Source of the DNA: Halioglobus sp.
GTDB taxonomy: Bacteria; Pseudomonadota; Gammaproteobacteria; Pseudomonadales; Halieaceae
Assembly: GCA_028825045.1 (NCBI GenBank)
Contig: JAPKAY010000034.1
Coordinates: 1-40,355 of the forward strand
Length of the DNA: 40,355 bases
Direction of reading: 5' to 3'
The translations under genes and the position numbers were made by a program. Below, in pieces: positions 16,309 through 24,824 of this stretch (positions are counted from its first letter, which is position 1; each line of letters begins with the position of its first letter). The notes beneath the pieces are model-generated. The model ran no database searches. It was not told the origin of the DNA and worked only from the letters and a program-made list of their open reading frames with translations.

Positions 16309-17643
16309 CTACAGGCTTAGCTGGCGGATATCGCTGAGCAGGCTAACCAATTGCGTCAAGAACCGGCCACCGTCACCGCCGTTGACGGCTCGATGATCGT
16401 AAGACAAGGCCACCGGCAGTAACGTACGCGGCGCAAAATCAGTACCATTCCACACCGGCTTGATGGCCGCTTTTGAAACTCCAAGGATACCTACTTCCGG
16501 CGTATTGACGATGGGAGTAAACCCATTACCGCCAATGCTACCCAGGCTGGAAATCGTAAAGCACCCCCCCTGCAGGTCTCCGGGGCTCAACTTGCGATTC
16601 CTCGCCCGCGACGCCAGATCGATAACTTCCGCTGCCAGTTCCCAAATCGTTTTACGATCTACATCGCGGATAACCGGCACCACCAATCCAGCGGGTGTAT
16701 CCACGGCCATGCCGATATGTATGTATTTTTTGTAGACTAGATCCTCGCCACCTCGCGACAGGGAACTGTTGAGCCTGGGGTTGTCCCGAAGTGCTACCGC
16801 ACAAGCTTTAAGCAGGAACGGCAGGGGTGTAATTCGAGTACCGCGCTTTTCCGCTTCGACTTTGAGCCCTTTACGAAACGCTTCCATATCGGTGATATCC
16901 GCTTCGTCAATTTGGGTGACATGCGGCACGTTGAGCCAACTACGATGCATATTGTTGGCCGTCAGCTTGTCGACCTTACTGCGCTGGGTCACCTCGATTT
17001 CGCCAAATTTTCCGAAGTCGATTTCAGGTACTGCAGGAATGCCGGCACCGCCACCAGTCGTCGCAACTCCGCCGCTCAAGGACTTCTGCACAAACTGCTG
17101 TAGATCTTCCTTGAGAATTCGGCCTTGTGGCCCTGTGCCCTCCACCTGCCCCAGTGGAACGCCAAATTCCCGGGCTATTCTGCGCGCCGCCGGACCGGCG
17201 TATATGTCTGCAGTGTCGCTCTCTATCGAGGCCGAAGTTGCAGCAGGAGGAGAAGGCTCTACCTCCGTTTGCGGTTCGGAGTTCTCTCGCTTCGGTATTG
17301 CAGGCGTCTCGGCAACCGGCTTTACTACATCTTTCAGAGCCGGCTGAGCTGCCTGCTGGGTAGTTTCCTGTATTGGCGGTACATCATCTTCTGCAACCGC
17401 CTGCCCAGTGACTTCGACTTTCACCACGGGCGACCCTTCTGCCAGCTGATCCCCTTCCGCCACGAGCACTTCAACAATCGTACCGGCGGCCGTGGAAGGA
17501 ATTTCCATCGAGGCCTTATCGGACTCCAGCACGATGAGCCCCTGATCCAGCTCAACCTTATCGCCAACCGCTACCAGCAGCTCAATGACCTCGGCGTCTT
17601 CGGCTCCGCCGATGTCGGGGACTGTGACTTGTTCTACTGACAC
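16309..17643 (-). CDS. aceF: AceF, dihydrolipoamide acetyltransferase (PDH E2)
   Basis: This 444-aa E2 starts at GTG 17643, with AAGGA 7 nt upstream. It has one lipoyl domain with lipoyl-Lys43 in ESDKASMEIP, and a Pro/Ala/Glu-rich linker. The E3/E1-binding domain is at about 146-186 (YAGPAARRIAREFGVPLGQV). The catalytic domain carries SYDHRAVNGGDGGRF (His417, HxxxN form). The Asn replaces the Asp of E. coli, but this is normal in several E2p enzymes. A single lipoyl domain makes it shorter than the three-lipoyl E. coli enzyme. It lies 17 nt downstream of aceE and is co-transcribed with it. It transfers acetyl groups to CoA in the pyruvate dehydrogenase complex. Confidence 0.96.
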   Translation of the reverse strand: MSVEQVTVPDIGGAEDAEVIELLVAVGDKVELDQGLIVLESDKASMEIPSTAAGTIVEVLVAEGDQLAEGSPVVKVEVTGQAVAEDDVPPIQETTQQAAQPALKDVVKPVAETPAIPKRENSEPQTEVEPSPPAATSASIESDTADIYAGPAARRIAREFGVPLGQVEGTGPQGRILKEDLQQFVQKSLSGGVATTGGGAGIPAVPEIDFGKFGEIEVTQRSKVDKLTANNMHRSWLNVPHVTQIDEADITDMEAFRKGLKVEAEKRGTRITPLPFLLKACAVALRDNPRLNSSLSRGGEDLVYKKYIHIGMAVDTPAGLVVPVIRDVDRKTIWELAAEVIDLASRARNRKLSPGDLQGGCFTISSLGSIGGNGFTPIVNTPEVGILGVSKAAIKPVWNGTDFAPRTLLPVALSYDHRAVNGGDGGRFLTQLVSLLSDIRQLSL

Positions 17644-17660
17644 GTCGTATTCCTTATTTA

Positions 17661-20312
17661 TCAGACGGTTAAGGGGTTCGGCTTGTTCGGATCTACACCC
17701 AGCGAAACCACAGCGGCGGCGACTTTAGCGTGCTCTATCTGCCCTTCATCTGCCAACGCTTTGAGGGCCGCAAGAACGATAAATTCGCGGCTCACCTCGA
17801 AGAATTCGCGTAATTTGCGACGCGTATCCGAACGGCCAAAACCATCGGTGCCCAATACCGAATACGTACCCGGTACAAACTCACGAATTTGATCGGCATA
17901 GAGCTTCAGATAATCGGTCGCTGCTACAACCGGACCACCATTTTCCTGCAACATGCGGGTAACGTAGGGTATCCGTTGCTCAGCGTCAGGATGCAGCATA
18001 TTCCAGCGTTGTGCGGCTTTTCCCTCGCGCTGCAACTCGTTAATACTGGTCGTGCTCCATACATCGGCTGCCACCTGAAAATCGCTTTCCAGAATCACCG
18101 CCGCCGCCTCAACTTCGCGCAAAATGGCGCCACCTCCGAGAAGCTGTACCCGTAATTCACTGTTCACGGTAGATGCCTTCAGCTGGTACATACCTTGAAT
18201 AATACCCTCTTCAACACCCTGGGGCATTTCTGGCTGGAGGTAGTTTTCATTCATGGTGGTGATGTAATAGAAACGGTTTTCTGCCTCGTGGTACATACGG
18301 CGCAATCCATCCTGAATAATCACCGCCAACTCGTAGGCGTAAGCAGGGTCGTAGCTCACACAGTTTGGAATGGTGCTGGCCAACACGTGACTGTGTCCGT
18401 CCTGATGCTGCAGACCCTCACCGTTAAGAGTGGTTCGTCCGGCGGTAGCACCAATGAGAAAGCCGCGCGCCTGACTGTCGCCCGCTGCCCAGGCTAAATC
18501 TCCAATGCGCTGAAACCCAAACATGGAGTAAAAAATATAAAACGGCACCATGGGATACGCACTCGTACTATAAGAGGTAGCCGCCGCAAGCCAGGCAGAA
18601 AAAGCACCCGCCTCGTTAATACCTTCTTCCAGAATCTGGCCCTTGATGTCTTCCTTGTAGTACATGATTTGGCCGGCATCCTGTGGCGTATATCGCTGCC
18701 CCACCGACGAGTAGATACCCAACTGACGAAACATACCTTCCATGCCAAACGTGCGCGCCTCGTCGGGCACTATCGGCACAACCCGCTGGCCGATATCCGC
18801 GTCTTTCACCAGACTGGACAGTATGCGCACAAACGCCATTGTGGTGGAAATTTCGCGTTTACCACTGCTCTTTAGCAGATTGCCAAAGGCCGTCAGGGGC
18901 GGGGTCTCCAGCGACTCCAGGGCAGACCGGCGTTTGGGTATCAAGCCCCCGAGTTCCTCGCGGCGCTCGCGCATGTAGCGCATCTCCGCGCTATCCTGCG
19001 GCGGCTTATAAAAAGGGACGGTCTCCAGTTCTTTATCATTAATGGGAATATCGAACCGGTCCCGGAACGCTTTCAGGCTGTCCATGTCCAGTTTCTTGAG
19101 GGCATGGGTTTCATTATTAGCCTCGCCCGCCTCTCCGGTGCCGTAACCCTTCACCGTCATCGCCAGGATGACTGTAGGTTGTTCGTGTTCTCCGACCGCC
19201 GCGGCGTAAGCTGCGTACACTTTGTAGGGATCATGTCCGCCACGATTGAGATACATAATGTCATCGTCGGACAAGTCGGCGACCAGTTCGAGTAGCTCCG
19301 GGTACTTGCCAAAGAAATGTTCGCGGGTATACGCCCCACCGTTGAATTTGTAATTCTGCAACTCACCGTCACAGACCTCGTCCATGCGTTTCTGCAACAG
19401 GCCGGTTTTATCTTTCTCGAGCAAGTGATCCCACTTACGGCCCCAGATCACCTTAATCACATTCCAGCCAGCACCGCGAAAAATACCCTCCAGCTCCTGA
19501 ATGATCTTGCCGTTACCGCGCACCGGGCCGTCCAATCGCTGCAGGTTGCAGTTAATGACAAAGTTGAGATTGCCCATGCCCTCGCGACCCGCCAGTGCTA
19601 TTGCGCCCAGAGATTCAGGCTCATCACTCTCACCGTCGCCCATGAAACACCAGACTTCACGGTCGCCATGATCTATCAAACCGCGATCTTGCTGATATTT
19701 CATCACCCTTGCCTGATAGATCGCCTGTATTGGGCCAAGGCCCATGGATACGGTGGGGAATTGCCAATAGTCCGGCATCAGCCAGGGGTGTGGATAAGAC
19801 GAAAGACCGCCGCCACCCACTTCCCGGCGGAAATTGTCTAATTGCGCTTCGTCTAACCTGCCTTCCAGAAAAGAGCGCGCATACATTCCCGGCGCACTGT
19901 GCCCCTGATAAAACACAATGTCTCCGGGGTGACCGCCATCCGTTCCGCGAAAGAAATGGTTAAAACCAATGTCATACAAGGTGGCGCTGGAGGAAAAGCT
20001 GGAAATATGGCCCCCAAGCCCGTCGTCATTATCATTCCCCCTCATCACCATGGCCATCGCATTCCAGCGCACCAATGAACGAATGCGACGCTCCATGAAT
20101 ACATCGCCGGGCAACATCTTTTCTTCGGCCGGTGCAATGGTATTGGAAAACGGCGTAGTTGTAGCAGACGGGAGACTCAGACGAGAGTCTGTCGCATGTT
20201 TGGACAGCTCCATTAAGAGAAAGGATGCGCGCTCCGGGCCTTCGTGTTTAACCACATCATCCAGCGCTTCAAGCCACTCGCGAGTTTCGGGGGGGTTCGT
20301 ATCTTCCTTCAT
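17661..20312 (-). CDS. aceE: AceE, pyruvate dehydrogenase E1 (homodimeric type)
   Basis: This is an 883-aa homodimeric E1p of full length. The thiamine diphosphate motif starts at GDGESDEPESLGAIALAGRE and ends with NFVINCNLQRLDGPVRGN. Substrate-channel and interface blocks include SSYPHPWLMPDYWQFPTVSM, RGGHDPYKVYAAYAAA, GLQHQDGHSHVLASTIPNC and GTDGFGRSDTRRKLREFFEV. It decarboxylates pyruvate and acetylates the lipoyl group of AceF, encoded 17 nt downstream. ATG 20312 has GGAG 11 nt upstream. The 293-nt upstream region holds two blocks of periodic AT-rich repeats that may be regulatory. No clear E. coli-type PdhR operator was seen. Confidence 0.97.
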   Translation of the reverse strand: MKEDTNPPETREWLEALDDVVKHEGPERASFLLMELSKHATDSRLSLPSATTTPFSNTIAPAEEKMLPGDVFMERRIRSLVRWNAMAMVMRGNDNDDGLGGHISSFSSSATLYDIGFNHFFRGTDGGHPGDIVFYQGHSAPGMYARSFLEGRLDEAQLDNFRREVGGGGLSSYPHPWLMPDYWQFPTVSMGLGPIQAIYQARVMKYQQDRGLIDHGDREVWCFMGDGESDEPESLGAIALAGREGMGNLNFVINCNLQRLDGPVRGNGKIIQELEGIFRGAGWNVIKVIWGRKWDHLLEKDKTGLLQKRMDEVCDGELQNYKFNGGAYTREHFFGKYPELLELVADLSDDDIMYLNRGGHDPYKVYAAYAAAVGEHEQPTVILAMTVKGYGTGEAGEANNETHALKKLDMDSLKAFRDRFDIPINDKELETVPFYKPPQDSAEMRYMRERREELGGLIPKRRSALESLETPPLTAFGNLLKSSGKREISTTMAFVRILSSLVKDADIGQRVVPIVPDEARTFGMEGMFRQLGIYSSVGQRYTPQDAGQIMYYKEDIKGQILEEGINEAGAFSAWLAAATSYSTSAYPMVPFYIFYSMFGFQRIGDLAWAAGDSQARGFLIGATAGRTTLNGEGLQHQDGHSHVLASTIPNCVSYDPAYAYELAVIIQDGLRRMYHEAENRFYYITTMNENYLQPEMPQGVEEGIIQGMYQLKASTVNSELRVQLLGGGAILREVEAAAVILESDFQVAADVWSTTSINELQREGKAAQRWNMLHPDAEQRIPYVTRMLQENGGPVVAATDYLKLYADQIREFVPGTYSVLGTDGFGRSDTRRKLREFFEVSREFIVLAALKALADEGQIEHAKVAAAVVSLGVDPNKPNPLTV

Positions 20313-20371
20313 TCCTACGCAAACTCCTGCGGGAAAAACAATGCGATAGCATCGAATGTAATACCTGATTC

Positions 20372-20540
20372 TATAATAGAACTTATTAGAATTTATTAGT
20401 CCAATTACAAAAAACGGGCCCAGAAAATATATATGCCATCGCTAAGCTGGCGTGGGCTTATCGACAGTATCAGCAGCGATATTACGCGAGCAGAGAACAC
20501 AAATCTATTAAGTTCTATTCAGTTCTATTTAGGAACTATA
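20372..20540 (-). promoter_or_regulatory. two oppositely oriented blocks of 10-bp periodic repeats upstream of aceE
   Basis: Block A (20372-20401) reads TATAATAGAA, CTTATTAGAA, TTTATTAGTC. Block B (20501-20540) reads AAATCTATTA, AGTTCTATTC, AGTTCTATTT, AGGAACTATA. Each has a 10-bp period. The 16-mer AATAGAACTTATTAGA at 20375-20390 recurs on the other strand at 20504-20519 as AATAGAACTTAATAGA, with one mismatch. Both blocks lie in the only intergenic stretch before the aceEF operon (60 and 190 nt from the start). A dimeric or looping regulator site is a reasonable reading. The regulator is unknown. Confidence 0.45.
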
Positions 20541-20605
20541 TTGCCGGCGTATTTCAGCGCGCTAATCATACTGTCATCTCGCCAACGCACCATGCAGCCT
20601 AAGCG

Positions 20606-23464
20606 CTACTCTATGCGGTAAGACTCATGGCCCCGCTTGATTGTCACCGCCGAATCATATTGACGGTATTCGCCTTCGGGAAGAATCTCCCAGCGGCCAG
20701 GCGCGACAACCTGCAGTGAGTGCCGCTTATCAAGGAAGACCTCCTGATAATAGGCCTCCCAATCCTGAAGCGTGAGCGCCTCCACGGTATCAGCCATCGT
20801 CTGCCGTGCAGCGAAGTCCCATTGTTTACGCGCAATTGATTGCCAATAATATTCTGCGCGCTCAAGTAGATTCTTATCCGGCCTGAGGATATCGCTAACG
20901 AGCGCGGTCTTGTGGCGTTCAAACTGCGCGGCATCCAATTGAGGCTGAACCTGTAACATATATGCCTCCATCGCCTGCACGACTGCATTTGCGTCGGCAA
21001 CTGGCGACTGAATCAACATCACCAGTGCGGGTACATCCTGTTTTGGCCAGGCGAACGCGCTAACCACATAGCCCAGCTGTTGCTCAGTGCGCAATTGCTG
21101 GAAGAACCCGGAGCTCATGATCTGAGCAGTGAGTGCGGTGGCCGCCCTGTCTTTCCAAGTGGTATCTGCACCCTGCAGATACCAGACCACAACAGAATCG
21201 TCATGGGGAATGTCCACTGCATACTGCAGCGATTCCCCGGCAGCCAGTTTCAGTATTCGGCGTTCAGGAAGGACCGGCGCCGGTTGATCGGAGACCACGG
21301 TACTCAGCATGTCTGATAGCTGCTGTGCTTCTGTAGAGTCATAGTTACCGAAGATCAACGCTTCTGCCGCCGCTGTCTCCCAGAAACGGCGGACGTATAT
21401 TTCCAACTCGGTCAGGTTTGCTGCTTCCAGAACGGCAATGAGCGCTTGTTCGCCCCACTCGCCGTAAGCCACTGCTTCGCTAAGATCCCGCATAGCCTGC
21501 CCACTAGGCCGTCCTGCCACGGCGTTTTCAAGAGATCGTATTAAGTCACTACGGATATTCTCGAAGCGCTGTTGACTGAAAGAGGGGTCCAGCATGTCCT
21601 GTAACAACCGCTCCAACAAGATGGCCTGCTTATCGCTATAGCCACCCAGGCGCAAACTAATTCCCTGCGCGTGCTTGTAGAAACCAAAACTCAAACCAGC
21701 TAATCGCGCCGGGTAGGAGAGTTCATTCACCCGATCCTGAAGTAACGTCGTATACAGCGCTGCCAGTGCTACTTGTGTGACAGTCTGACCAGCGTTCGGT
21801 GAGCGAAAATTAATGTAGGTGGCACCCTTTGGAATTCTGAATTCATCATCAGGCATAAACCAAATGGTCTGCCGGGGTTTCTCCAAAACTATCGTGGGTA
21901 TCTCCGCAATACTGCTGGGAAGATCCACTAAGGAAACATCTTCGGCAATAAACTCATTTGGCATTGGAAGATAAAGGGCGCCAGCTACATTGTCATCCAC
22001 GCCAACAACACGCTCCACATCCAATGCCTGCGACGAATAGGGCACCTCGTAATACCGCGAGGCCCGGTCACCGCTTACGTCTTTGTCGCTCAATACCACC
22101 AGGGCGTTGTCGGGCCTGACTTGCCCCAACAAATCAACCAGAACTGATGCGTCGTAACTGTCCATCATATAGGGACCGCGCAATATGTCCTCGGGTAGAA
22201 AGTTATGCATGCTTGAAGCCAAGCCACTCACGTACCCCATGGGGTTAGCGGGTTCACGATAGCGAAAGGCAAGTTCCGCTACTCTTGACTGCTCCTGGTA
22301 GAGCCAGTCCTGAGGGCCCTCCTCGCGCAACATATCGATGTAGGCAAACAGTAATTTCAAAACCTGGTGCGGATTCGCCGCTCCTTTTTCTGTCAGTGAA
22401 ATACTCACGCTAAAAAGGGCGCCTCCTCGCCAGCCCAGCCCGGCGCCAGCCGAGAGGCTCTCAGCCAGCCCCTGGGACTTCAGCTGAGACAGCAAACTGC
22501 CGGGGCCCTCATGTCCAACCAAATTCCCCAGGTAGACATCAGGCTTGATACGGTATTGGTCTCTGTAATCTCGAATGGGAAAAGAAACCTCAAGCTGCCT
22601 TTGAGTGGCCAACGGCTGCACCTGCACTAACATCGGCAGATCATCGGGCGCAAACAGAGGCGCCTCGATATCGGAGTGCTCGAACGCTCTGTTAGGTACC
22701 TCACTGAACATGGGTACGACCAGCGATTCGAGCTCATCAAGCGATTGCGCGCCGAACACCACCAGGCGCATAACGTTGGCGGAGTAGTGTTTCTCGTAAA
22801 ACAAAATCAATTCGTCTCTGATCGGCACACCTGGTCGATCAGCCAGACTATCCAGGCTACCGACGGAAAACTGACTATAGGGGTGATCCTGATTCATGAC
22901 TTCCTGCAGCACATCGAGCCCGCGGCGCCCATCACTCTTGAGACCCATTTGGTATTCGGCTTGAACGGCGTTTTTCTCTCGGTCAACATACTGCTCATCA
23001 AACTTTGGCGCGATGAAAAACTGGGCAAACCGGTCTAGCGCCTCTGGTAAATAAGCCGCATTGATCTCAAAAAAATAGTTTGTGTGCTCAAAACTGGTGT
23101 AGGCGTTGTGACTGCCCCCGTGCTCAGAGATAAATTGCGCGTACTCTGCCGCTTCGGGGTATTTATCGGTACCCAGAAATAGCATGTGCTCCAGAAAATG
23201 GGCCAGTCCACCTAATCCAGGCGGATTGTCGCCACTGCCCACCATGACATCCAAAGCAGCTGCCGCCTTGGGTGCGTCAGGATTGGAAATGAGCAGAACT
23301 TCCAGGTCATTGTCGAGTGTCAGCAATCGGTACTGGTAGTCGTCATTCGGGCTTTTGAGCGGCTGTACCCCGGAAGAAGGCGTGGTGGCACAAGAGACAA
23401 GGGTGAAAGCAACGAACAGGCATAGAAGGGTCCTGATCCCTTGCGGGGCAGACATCTGGAACAT
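20606..23464 (-). CDS. M16-family zinc peptidase lipoprotein (pitrilysin/insulinase-like)
   Basis: This is a 952-aa protein starting at ATG 23464, with GGAG 6 nt upstream. A TTG just before it could extend it by one codon. A lipoprotein signal peptide ends in LVSC (Cys25), so it should be membrane-anchored and exported. The inverted zinc motif HxxEH is HFLEH at about 89-93. The distal Glu ligand lies in the NAVQAEYQMG segment, and GSHNAYTSFEHTNYFFEI follows the motif as in pitrilysin. The second, inactive M16 half and the C-terminal domains (RTEQQLGYVVSAF) are present. It degrades peptides in the periplasm or at the membrane. It is 27 nt downstream of the permease gene, but whether they form one operon is unclear. 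Confidence 0.93.
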   Translation of the reverse strand: MFQMSAPQGIRTLLCLFVAFTLVSCATTPSSGVQPLKSPNDDYQYRLLTLDNDLEVLLISNPDAPKAAAALDVMVGSGDNPPGLGGLAHFLEHMLFLGTDKYPEAAEYAQFISEHGGSHNAYTSFEHTNYFFEINAAYLPEALDRFAQFFIAPKFDEQYVDREKNAVQAEYQMGLKSDGRRGLDVLQEVMNQDHPYSQFSVGSLDSLADRPGVPIRDELILFYEKHYSANVMRLVVFGAQSLDELESLVVPMFSEVPNRAFEHSDIEAPLFAPDDLPMLVQVQPLATQRQLEVSFPIRDYRDQYRIKPDVYLGNLVGHEGPGSLLSQLKSQGLAESLSAGAGLGWRGGALFSVSISLTEKGAANPHQVLKLLFAYIDMLREEGPQDWLYQEQSRVAELAFRYREPANPMGYVSGLASSMHNFLPEDILRGPYMMDSYDASVLVDLLGQVRPDNALVVLSDKDVSGDRASRYYEVPYSSQALDVERVVGVDDNVAGALYLPMPNEFIAEDVSLVDLPSSIAEIPTIVLEKPRQTIWFMPDDEFRIPKGATYINFRSPNAGQTVTQVALAALYTTLLQDRVNELSYPARLAGLSFGFYKHAQGISLRLGGYSDKQAILLERLLQDMLDPSFSQQRFENIRSDLIRSLENAVAGRPSGQAMRDLSEAVAYGEWGEQALIAVLEAANLTELEIYVRRFWETAAAEALIFGNYDSTEAQQLSDMLSTVVSDQPAPVLPERRILKLAAGESLQYAVDIPHDDSVVVWYLQGADTTWKDRAATALTAQIMSSGFFQQLRTEQQLGYVVSAFAWPKQDVPALVMLIQSPVADANAVVQAMEAYMLQVQPQLDAAQFERHKTALVSDILRPDKNLLERAEYYWQSIARKQWDFAARQTMADTVEALTLQDWEAYYQEVFLDKRHSLQVVAPGRWEILPEGEYRQYDSAVTIKRGHESYRIE

Positions 23465-23490
23465 CAAAAACTCCGTAAGATTTGTAGTAA

Positions 23491-24561
23491 TTACCCAGCG
23501 TCGGGAGCAATCAGCTCCTCGGTAGGCCAGGCACTAATGACCGCTTTGATCAACGTCGCCAGCGGGATAGCAAAAAACACGCCCCAGACACCCCATATTC
23601 CGCCAAAGAAAAGCACCGCCAGAATAATAGCAACGGGGTGCAGATTCACCGCCTCCGAAAACAAAAAAGGCACCAGCACATTGCCATCGAGGGCCTGAAT
23701 GACAAGATAGACCCCAAGCAAGTAATAAAATTCAGTGTTGAGCCCCCATTGGAAGAATCCGACCATCGCCACTGGCAGTGTCACCAATGTCGCGCCGATA
23801 TAGGGGACAATCACGGAAAGCCCCACCAGCAGGCTCAGCAGCGCTGCATAATTTACCCCCATAAAGGTGAACGCAAAGTACGTCACCCCGCCGACGATCA
23901 AGACCTCAAGCACCTTACCCCGAGAATAATTAGCAAACTGCTGGTTCATTTCTGACCAAATGCGCCGCAACAGGGGCCGCTCTGCGGGCAGGAACCCTCC
24001 CAGCCAATCCAAAATTTTCTGCCTGTCTTTAAGAAAGAAAAATACGAGAAGTGGAATGAGGATTAAATACACCATCACCGTGAGAATGCCTGGAATAGAG
24101 GCCAGCGAGCGCTTGACTACAGTCTGGCCAAAGCCGGCAAATTCAGATTGCGCAATGGTCACCAACTCCCCCACTTGCTCTTCACTAAAAATGTGTGGAT
24201 ATCGATCCGGGAGCACACCGAGAAACTGTTGCGCCTGCTCAAGCATATGGGGCATTTCGCTGACCAGGCTCAGCATTTGCCGCCATACAAGTGGTAATAA
24301 TGCGAAGCTAAAACCAAAGAAGATACCGACAAAAACAAAATACGAAACGGCAACACCCAACCATTGTGGCAGGCCAAGGTTTTGCAATTGTCCGGCGAGG
24401 CCCTGCGCGAGATAGGCCAGAACAATGGCGGCAAGCACCGGTGCGAGAATATCGCCAATGGTCATCAACAAAACCACCGCTAATACCAGCAGCACCAGCA
24501 GTAAAACTGACTCCTCTTCGAACAGGTAGCGCGTATACCATTTCTTGAAAATATCCAGCAT
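23491..24561 (-). CDS. AI-2E/PerM-family membrane permease
   Basis: This 356-aa protein has about eight hydrophobic segments. Two N-terminal helices are at residues 18-55 (SVLLLVLLVLAVVLLMTIGD, then PVLAAIVLAYLAQGLAG), then a helix near 68-92, a long polar region at 95-150, and four or five helices from about 157 to 345. SVIVPYIGATLVTLPVAM and FFGGIWGVWGVFFAIPLA are the conserved family motifs. Members include the putative permease PerM, AI-2 exporters and a Na+/H+ antiporter, so the substrate cannot be assigned. The gene precedes the M16 peptidase on the same strand by 27 nt. Confidence 0.88.
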   Translation of the reverse strand: MLDIFKKWYTRYLFEEESVLLLVLLVLAVVLLMTIGDILAPVLAAIVLAYLAQGLAGQLQNLGLPQWLGVAVSYFVFVGIFFGFSFALLPLVWRQMLSLVSEMPHMLEQAQQFLGVLPDRYPHIFSEEQVGELVTIAQSEFAGFGQTVVKRSLASIPGILTVMVYLILIPLLVFFFLKDRQKILDWLGGFLPAERPLLRRIWSEMNQQFANYSRGKVLEVLIVGGVTYFAFTFMGVNYAALLSLLVGLSVIVPYIGATLVTLPVAMVGFFQWGLNTEFYYLLGVYLVIQALDGNVLVPFLFSEAVNLHPVAIILAVLFFGGIWGVWGVFFAIPLATLIKAVISAWPTEELIAPDAG

Positions 24562-24719
24562 ATATCGCCCAGGGTAGTGTCAGTGCTGCGTCTTTATAGG
24601 TGACCTGCGTCGTTTTCGCCCAGTACAAAATCGCCGTAACTGGAATTGCTTAAGCAGGAGACGCATTCTGACGATTTTCGGATGCAAACGGAAGGTAATT
24701 AAGCGTAAACCCCTGTGAT

Positions 24720-24740
24720 GCCTGGCAGAAGGCTTTTTTT
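24720..24740 (+). terminator. orphan rho-independent-like terminator
   Basis: GCCT-GGCAGA-AGGC forms a short 4-bp GC stem followed by seven T residues on the plus strand. No plus-strand gene ends here: the flanking genes (permease and FG-GAP protein) are on the minus strand. It might end a small plus-strand RNA made from the 263-nt gap, or be chance. The stem is short. Confidence 0.25.
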
Positions 24741-24824
24741 AATGGTTCAGGTTCTTAGCGAGGTTCAAGGGTTCTGCGCGCCTGTCACACTCCTGTTCGC
24801 CTAACTAGGCTGGCAGTCTCACGG

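Noticed and set aside
16309..17643. Asn in place of Asp in the AceF HxxxD active-site motif taken as a defect
   Set aside because: HxxxN is normal in several bacterial E2p enzymes; the rest of the catalytic domain is intact.
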